A stretch of 64,000 bases of DNA, taken from Allacma fusca. Its lineage: Eukaryota; Arthropoda; Collembola; Symphypleona; Sminthuridae. The stretch lies in the NCBI GenBank assembly GCA_947179485.1, contig OX359246.1, positions 5,952,001 to 6,016,000 on the forward strand, read 5' to 3'. This document shows, one piece after another, positions 57,562 to 64,000 of the stretch. The translations under genes were made by a program, and so were the position numbers. Position 1 is the first letter of the stretch. Each line of letters opens with the position of its first letter. The notes below the pieces were generated by a model. It did not search any database, was not told where the DNA came from, and worked only from the letters and a program-made list of their open reading frames with translations.

Positions 57562-58640
57562 CGTGTTACCAGTTTTGCTCCCAAGTTTTACAATCATGCG
57601 TGTTACAGTATTTATAGTTTCAAGTTTAATTTTGAACTTGCTCTTCCGTATGAAAATTCTAAATAATGAAACTGTCCTAACTTTACTTTGCTAATGTTCT
57701 AAAAATCTGAAAATTGAACGAACTGTTTGTGTTGGTAGTTTGCCTTGACAACTGGTGACCTCTAGAAACTGGACTAAAGATCATCGATTCTTAAAACCTT
57801 GAGAGCATGTTCCATGATTCTATTTACTAGACAAACTGTGTGCTATACTAAAGATAGCTGATGTAGTTATTGTCATGCAGACAGCATTTTCGGTTCAGGT
57901 CGAGCTGAGTGATTTCGACTTTTCGGGGGTCTCGGTGTTTTAAGGGTTGTTGTTGGGTTAGAGAATGAATTGAGGGTAACGCTCTTACCTTAATGCCTGA
58001 TTTGACATTGTCCTTACATGACTAGAGCTGATGGGGAGAAATTCCGTCTCGTCCCGATTACTCAGCCGGGATAATTATGCTCTTGCCCTCCCGATATAAT
58101 GTGGGGACACTTATATTGTCCCCGTCTCGTCCACATTCATCTATGGGGACAATTTGCACAAAATTCTTACAAATATGTATATCGACGCCATTGAATTCTT
58201 ACAATTGCACTTTCTACAGGACAATTATTATACCCTTCCCTATTATCTAAGGGGACCATTTCTTTGTCCCGTCTCGAATATATGTAGAGAATATTTTATT
58301 ATCCCCGTCCCATTATGATTTTGGGGGGGGGGGAAATTTGTATTTTTCTTTATTGCCCCTATTTCGCATGGGGACAATATTAATTCTCTTGATGCCGTCC
58401 CTTGTCTCTGTCGCCGGTATTGTATAAACATGTTCCGGGGTAACTTGATAAATAAATGTCTGAAGATATTTAGAACAAAAATGTTTAATTCGAACCACTT
58501 CGCCAATCCTGACGTTTCCCTGTTACTAAAGTTTTATACGGGGTCGCTCATGTTTACTGTCCGCCACAACCGCTGATAAATTGTTTAATCACCATAAATT
58601 ATAATAAATGTGCTTAAATTAATTAAAACTGTTTTGAATT
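57562..58640. other. Intergenic with GGGGACAA-rich stretch
   Basis: At about 58029-58400, GTCTCGTCCC and TGGGGACAAT words recur in both orientations, in the style of the motif-filled hAT-type elements, but matched ends were not found. A run of 10 G lies at about 58323-58332. No gene seen. Confidence 0.4.
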
Positions 58641-58651
58641 TTTTGAAACAG

Positions 58652-61134
58652 GCAAATTTAAATTTCACTCGGGTAATATATCAGCCGAGTGATTATGACC
58701 CACGAATTGGCTTAAAGATAAATGAGTTGCCAGAGTTTGATACCAATTATGAATTTAACTCTCCTTGGGGACTTTTATTCCCAGGAACCATAATCTTCAA
58801 TCCCTTGAAATCTGGTAAGTATGTTCATTTCAAATGATGAAATTAATTTTTACTAAGGTTTTGCTGAGTTTTTTTCCTCTCCGTCCGTATCACATACGTT
58901 CCGAACTTTTTACTAGTACTCGGTCATAATAATTACTGTTATTCGAATCATCAGTTGAAAATAATTTGCTACGCAGTGCTGGATCTTCTACTCTACCGGC
59001 AGTAGAAGTAGAGGAAAAAATAGAGCAAAACTTGAAATAAATATTTTTAACAGTGTAAGTATAGTGCAGATGCAGTTATATTTATTTAGTACAATAAATA
59101 GAAACCGATTTTTGTAGTAAGCAAGTATATGGTAGCAGTACTTCACTGTCAAGCCAGCATCCTGGGGTAGCATTAGAAATATAATAGACGGGCAATACCC
59201 GATGGTACAAGTATCATAGCGTATATATATACATATAAAACGTGCATACTATAACGTATCATTAAAATCATTGCAATTCAGTTATCAACATTGAAGGCAT
59301 TTAACCTCATCCTGTGGATGCAAGAAGAACTAAGGTATTGAAAGAACAATACGCCGTACTACTGTGTGTACAGTCCGAGGGCTAAGTAAAAGGACTTTGG
59401 TTTTTATTTCAAATACGTTTTAGAATGCATTACGTTTTAAAGGAAGTAGCTAGAGATAGCATTACTGTTGCATTCTAACTAAACAATGTAGTAGTAACAA
59501 GTAGAATAGTTAGTATACAGCAGAACAGAAAGTATTAGTACAGGTGTAGAAGTAGAATACAGCAAACCAAAAAATTGTGGAAAGTAGAATAAAATTAATA
59601 TAAACCAGATGCTGCTCATTTAAGAATAGAATGGAATAGCAAAGCGAAGGTACAAACTCCCACTACTAGTTCTATCCGACACGTATTCGACATTTTTCGA
59701 ATCGTATCCCACGCAGAAAGAGTGGTGACCAGAACGTAACTATAATATAACCATTTCACATCAGTTGGTCACGTGAACGTCCATCATGGAAGTTCCTATG
59801 AGTAAGTAATGTCCGATGTTTTAACGTTTCTTTTAATATCACTGGTATCGTCCCATGAACGTTCCAATTGATGGTAACATTGGCGTTCCGTTGTTTGGTA
59901 CTATTTGTATTTATATTGTATATTGCATTCATAAGCAATTTATCCAAGCTTTTTGACCACGATTGTTTAATGCTTCAATGATGAAAAACATGAAATTGTA
60001 CAAATCCAATTCGCTCGATATGTATTCTAATATTAAAGCCTTCCGTAAAAACTAGATCTTAAAAGGTAAACAGTTAGTTCCCTACGTCCACATCATGCGA
60101 TACATCTTCATTCGCAATAGATAGCAAACGCCGTTCAGGCCTTCAACCTTAGCTCAGTTGTAACTTGATGTGTTTTACAGCTAAGGTTGATATTAATATT
60201 GTAAATACTTATATTCGTGACGCAAATGTAAATTATCATTTTTAGAAGTTCCAGAATTAAGGTCAATCTTTTATTTTACGCGGTTCTCTTTGTACTCTGA
60301 TATTTTTCTCCTTGTATGAAGGAAACCTTAAAACCAGTCTCTCACAGAACCTTGAATTGAACACATGTAGTAAACAAATTAAGATTTTTAATTTCCTTTT
60401 TGACCTAACGAAAGTGCAAGCGCAAACTCATTGTTTTTCTCATAGTCCTTTTATTACTCATCCAGTCCTCTAATTCTCCGAGCCATCTAGCTGGATGTAA
60501 TTATTTTTGCTACTATTTTCAATTGAAATTTTTTCGGGAGTGAATTTTATCGTTGATGAAATGTTTTGGAAGAACTTAAACGTTGTACATGCTGGGATTT
60601 GCTTAGATTACAGAATGTTTGCCAAATTATACTTCATCAAATCGTCAGTCCAAATTCGGTGTGAAATTACTACTCCGGGTATACATGTAGCACCCAATAT
60701 TTTGGTCCGAAAGTGTGAGTCATTTATGGAGTGTCAACTGAAATTTGAACCCCTCTGGCCAGCTGTAAGTTTAGATTTTATTCCAATGAAGTACATGTGT
60801 ATTTATATACACTATAAATTATGTACATATATATATATATATATATAATTATATATATATATATTTATACATATGTAGTATTTATAATTGAATTGCTTGA
60901 TGTCATTTTCGTGTTATTGCTTTCTATTTTGTAATCAAGTGTGCGAATAGGTCAAAGTTGTCTAATTCGCATGCATCAAAGTTAAGTAATTAGTTTAGAG
61001 GTAAAGCATTTAATTAAATTAATTAAACTTGCTTCCCAAATTATTTCATAATTTTAGGTTTTTAGTTCTGATTACGACTCATTGAAGGGACAGTTTGAGG
61101 AAATTTCATCCTTTAAAATGGAAAACCACCGCAG
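58652..61134 (+). CDS. Ig-like secreted or receptor protein, three exons, incomplete
   Basis: Exons 58652-58814, 60541-60764 and 61058-61134 have AG/GT borders (GAAACAG|, TCTG|GTAAGT, GGGAG|, GCT|GTAAGT, TTTTAG|, CAG|GTAATA) and join in one frame (phases 1 and 0; the last exon ends in phase 2). Segments LNFTRVIYQ and SSVQIRCEITTPG followed by IHVAPNILV resemble NFTRI and the KLRCESY...VFINV region of the 53260 gene, so an Ig-like ectodomain relative is likely. The 5' end with a signal peptide was not found, and the 3' part lies beyond the retrotransposon that starts 65 bases after the last donor site. It could also be downstream exons of a larger gene. Confidence 0.5.
58815..60540. other. Large intron of the Ig-like gene
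   Basis: 1.7 kb without coding exons. AGTAGAAGTAGA-like words around 58985-59660 recur in both directions, and CAACCTTAGCTCAGTTGTAAC with an inverted AGCTAAGGTTG lies near 60150-60185. No clean element ends. Confidence 0.4.
60822..60868. repeat. (TA)n microsatellite in an intron
   Basis: About 40 bases of nearly pure TA dinucleotide, interrupted once or twice, in the intron between the second and third exons of the Ig-like gene. Confidence 0.8.
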
Positions 61135-61199
61135 GTAATATAGGCGGAAACGGGTGTTTCTTATCACTAGTATGTAGTTCATAGTAATTCTTGTACTAT

Positions 61200-61715
61200 T
61201 GTTAGGTATGTATATAGAAATTACATAAATTAGTTAAGTCTCACATGAATAATTAATTAAGTTGTGAAATACACAACCTTAGGTTAAGTCAGTTCAAAGT
61301 TACTTAAACACTTATTGTAAAGGTGCAGTGTAAGCACTTCCCATCGGCTAAAGCCGACGAGTGTCAACGTCCCGTTACATCCGTTATGATGTAACGTCTA
61401 GACTTAAGATTGTAAAAATAGGCTCAAGTAGCCACTTGTTAAGTTTAAGATTCTTCCAGACTCTTCAGTGAATAACTGAGAGTCATTCCAGTAACACCTA
61501 TTTTTAGTTGTTAATCTTCATTTCCTTTTCTTTTGATTTCAATTATAAATAAAAGTAATTAGTCTTCGGATTAATGTAAAATCACACTCAATCATTTATT
61601 CATAATCATTCCTTTCATCAGCACGATTTCCCATTATTTACAATTTCTTGACAATTACATTAGTAAATAATCCAAGAGTTAGGATTTCATGGTATGGTCA
61701 TAACCTACTCTTACA
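61200..61715 (+). repeat. 5' LTR of copy 2
   Basis: 516 bp, TGTTAGG to CTTACA. One base shorter than copy 1 in the CTTTTCTTTTG stretch, with scattered substitutions (for example AAATACACAACCTTAGG). Confidence 0.92.
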
Positions 61716-62234
61716 TGGTGGCCTTTGTAAAACATTGCCAAAATATAATTTCCCTGGCACTGCTCCCGAATTACTCTCAATTATCACTCCCCTTGGGAAA
61801 CAATCGATTTACTTTAAGAATTGATTTCATTACCAGGCAAGTTTGAATAATGTGTCATATTTCGTGAGAATTTTTGAGAATTACAGTTTTGGCCACGCAG
61901 AGGTTACATTCCTGCATTTTTGACGTTGCAACACGCACAGCTCATTTGGGACTACCCCAGCGGAGTCAACCTTATTGACTGTGACCGGTCGACGAACCCC
62001 TCGTAAGTTTTTATTGATAACCGGGGTTATTATTTCTTGTCCACGGAAGGCAGACGGATTTACCTGCGCTTCACCGACCGATGCCCTGAGGATTTGGGTA
62101 TACTCAACGGACAGCCACGGAGCTCAGTACCGTTCCCACCTCATCCAGGAGGAATTTTATATAGTAAATGCACAGTGTTAAGTTTCATATCCATGAACCA
62201 CCGTCACGGTACGTACATACATACGTTATAATTT

Positions 62235-63848
62235 ATGTCCGATAAAAAGAAGCCCTCAGCATCCAAACCTGACCCTAAGCCTTCTACAAGTCGCGTCACT
62301 CGGAAAAATTCTGACCCTGATTTAAAAGACGCTTCTGAATTAGCCAAGGTTTTACAACAAGCAAAAGCCAAAGCAAAAGCTACCTCTAGCAGTAGTAAAC
62401 AGTCCCCACTATTACCTCCGCCATTACCAATAAACACACCACCCCCACCGCCAGTTCCTCCGGTAGTTCCTCCCGCACAAGCTTCTCCTCCGAGAACTCC
62501 CAGTCCACAATATTCAACACCACCAGGCACTCCACCGCCAATCTCTTTACCTCCACCACTCCCTCCACCGCTACCTGCTCTTCCATTAGTTACTCCAGTT
62601 ACACGAACCGTTCCCTCTTTTAAGCGACAAATATTAAAAGCACGAAAAATCCAACATTTTTCCCGTCACGGACCCTCTACCAAAACTCGCAAGGTCAAAC
62701 CATTCAAAATGGCCGCAGCCGCAGCAGCGCCAACTCCAGTCAATGTCACGGTAACTACCGCTCCCATTCATTCCATTGTTGACTTTCAAAAGATTAAACA
62801 ATTCCTTCCAGCAACTCATGATGTTCATGATTTTATTATTGACGTTCAACGTGTCGTGGCCCAATACCAATGGGATTGGCCCACTCTTCAAGGACACACT
62901 CCCAATTTATTAGCTCGTGACCCTTTCCAATGGCTACAAACCCAACTCGCAATAGCACCACCCGTTATTGTTAGTATTGATACATTTTTCACGGCCCTCC
63001 GTGAACGCTATGCAAAACCCAGACAGGTTTATCTCAATCAATTAATTTCCCGCAAACAAAAAGATAATGAGACGAGTGCTAAATTTTTGTATGATGTTGA
63101 TAGTATTTGCACTCGCTATGACCCAACCATGAGTCAACCTGACCGTGTTGCTTGGGGAATGGAAGGCCTCCTCCCCAAGTTCAAATCCGCCGCGGCAGGT
63201 TTCCCATTTACGAGCGTAGCTGCTCTCGTTCGTTTTTGCGAACAACGAGAATTTGCAGACACAACTGCTGGACCCTCCGATATGGCTGCAAAAGTTAAGT
63301 CTTTGGAAGAGACCATCCAAAAACTTACCTTGTCTGATGCGCCTAATGCCCAAGCTAATTTCGCTTTTGTCCCTGGCCGCGGACGAGGTCGTGGCAATGG
63401 CCGCGGCAATTTTAATAATAATAATCACCGCGGTAATCAAGGTAACATTCATCAACCGGTTCCCCACCAGCCCCGAGGCAACAACAATAACAACAATAAT
63501 AATAATCACAATAACACCAGAGGACAAAATCAAAATCCCCACAAAGGCATGCAATGTTATAATTGTAATAAGTTCGGTCACATCAGTCGTGACTGCCGTT
63601 CGGGAAACCAACAAAGGGGGCCCAACCAGCGTGGTCAGGGTCCCCGCCCGAACTTTCGGAACAACAATTTCCGCGGAAACAACAATGGCTTCCGCAACAA
63701 CCAACAAAACCACGGCAACAATCGCCGGAACGACCAAAATGCCCACAGATTGGAAATTTCATTCAATCCCAATCCGCCCCAAAACAATCAAGCACCCCAG
63801 AATCACTTTGCGAATCTTCAATATCCCTCCATAACTTACCCACAATAA
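62235..63848 (+). CDS. gag: Gag polyprotein of copy 2
   Basis: 537 residues, open throughout. Differences from copy 1 gag sit mostly in the proline-rich N-terminus and the Asn-rich spacer before the zinc knuckle, which varies in length; the capsid part and CYNCNKFGHISRDC are unchanged. GGGAAAC lies in phase at 63602-63608 with the same downstream hairpin, so expression of pol should work in the same way. Confidence 0.9.
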   Translation: MSDKKKPSASKPDPKPSTSRVTRKNSDPDLKDASELAKVLQQAKAKAKATSSSSKQSPLLPPPLPINTPPPPPVPPVVPPAQASPPRTPSPQYSTPPGTPPPISLPPPLPPPLPALPLVTPVTRTVPSFKRQILKARKIQHFSRHGPSTKTRKVKPFKMAAAAAAPTPVNVTVTTAPIHSIVDFQKIKQFLPATHDVHDFIIDVQRVVAQYQWDWPTLQGHTPNLLARDPFQWLQTQLAIAPPVIVSIDTFFTALRERYAKPRQVYLNQLISRKQKDNETSAKFLYDVDSICTRYDPTMSQPDRVAWGMEGLLPKFKSAAAGFPFTSVAALVRFCEQREFADTTAGPSDMAAKVKSLEETIQKLTLSDAPNAQANFAFVPGRGRGRGNGRGNFNNNNHRGNQGNIHQPVPHQPRGNNNNNNNNNHNNTRGQNQNPHKGMQCYNCNKFGHISRDCRSGNQQRGPNQRGQGPRPNFRNNNFRGNNNGFRNNQQNHGNNRRNDQNAHRLEISFNPNPPQNNQAPQNHFANLQYPSITYPQ

Positions 63849-64000
63849 ACCTGTCACCCGCTTCATCAATGTGCCCATATATTATGTGCTATTTTGATGA
63901 TGTCTCCATTGATGCATTAATTGATACGGGAGCTTCTCATAATTTAATCCAAAAGAATCACATCCCCTCCAGTGCAGTCATCACTCCTTGCCCACAAAGA
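63608..64000 (+). CDS. pol: Pol of copy 2, 5' part only
   Basis: The -1 frame after GGGAAAC reaches the first ATG at 63869 and the protease DTGAS motif, then runs off the window. Nearly identical to the start of copy 1 pol. Confidence 0.85.

Larger units (their letters stand above)
61200..64000 (+). mobile_element. gypsy-type LTR retrotransposon, copy 2, cut by window end
   Basis: Same family and orientation as copy 1: LTR 61200-61715, leader, gag, frameshift signal, start of pol. Its LTR differs from that of copy 1 at roughly ten bases and one indel, so it is a separate lineage. The left flank ends in CTAT; the right flank is outside the window. It sits in the intron after 61134 of the Ig-like gene. 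Confidence 0.92.

Noticed and set aside
58243..58506. Minus-strand 87-codon frame
   Set aside because: Overlaps the GGGGACAA-rich repeat and a poly-G run; likely a repeat by-product.
1..64000. tRNA or rRNA genes
   Set aside because: I saw no convincing B-box (GGTTCGANNCC) with a cloverleaf context and no rRNA-like stretch, though a dedicated scan was not possible.

Overview
This is an AT-rich eukaryotic window, almost certainly from an arthropod. The evidence is GT-AG introns, a cluster of divergent ionotropic-receptor (IR) genes, an i-type lysozyme-like gene, a gypsy-type LTR retrotransposon with env-like 3' ORFs, and dense hAT and Tc1/pogo-type DNA transposons. A springtail-like (Collembola) source is my guess; the sequence does not prove it. 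No bacterial operons, CRISPR arrays or tRNA genes were seen.

Bases 1-45000 hold a tandem array of IR-like chemoreceptor genes, all on the + strand. Two copies are intact single-exon genes (A 2030-4033, C 12255-14300). One (G, 32237-43444) has an open frame but is split by an LTR retrotransposon. Five are pseudogenes or relics (B 9565-11510, D about 15447, E 24261, F 31759, H 44582). Two subtypes (A/C/G and B/E/F) have their own conserved upstream blocks, and several junctions show chimaeric shuffling of blocks.

The array is riddled with mobile DNA. A 4.8-kb hAT transposon (18504-23309) has terminal inverted repeats, an 8-bp target duplication and a transposase gene whose four exons splice into one open frame. 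At least eight short non-autonomous elements carry matched terminal repeats; most have 8-bp duplications, and two pairs are nested. Two elements have TA duplications and pogo/Tigger-like ends.

The retrotransposon in gene G (32800-41957) looks complete and very young. Its 517-bp LTRs are identical by eye, with 4-bp target duplications. It has gag, a -1 frameshift signal (GGGAAAC plus a strong hairpin), pol (protease, RT, RNase H, integrase), an unknown ORF3 and a small env-like ORF4 with signal peptide and C-terminal anchor. A second copy enters at 61200 and runs off the window.

Bases 45000-50600 are mostly satellite, relic blocks, a fold-back repeat and a hAT element. From 50600 onward there are ordinary split genes: a two-exon small secreted peptide gene (50652-50951), a five-exon secreted Ig-like plus i-type-lysozyme-like gene (53260-55807), and at least three exons of another Ig-like gene (58652-61134). 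The second LTR element lies just beyond the last exon of that gene.
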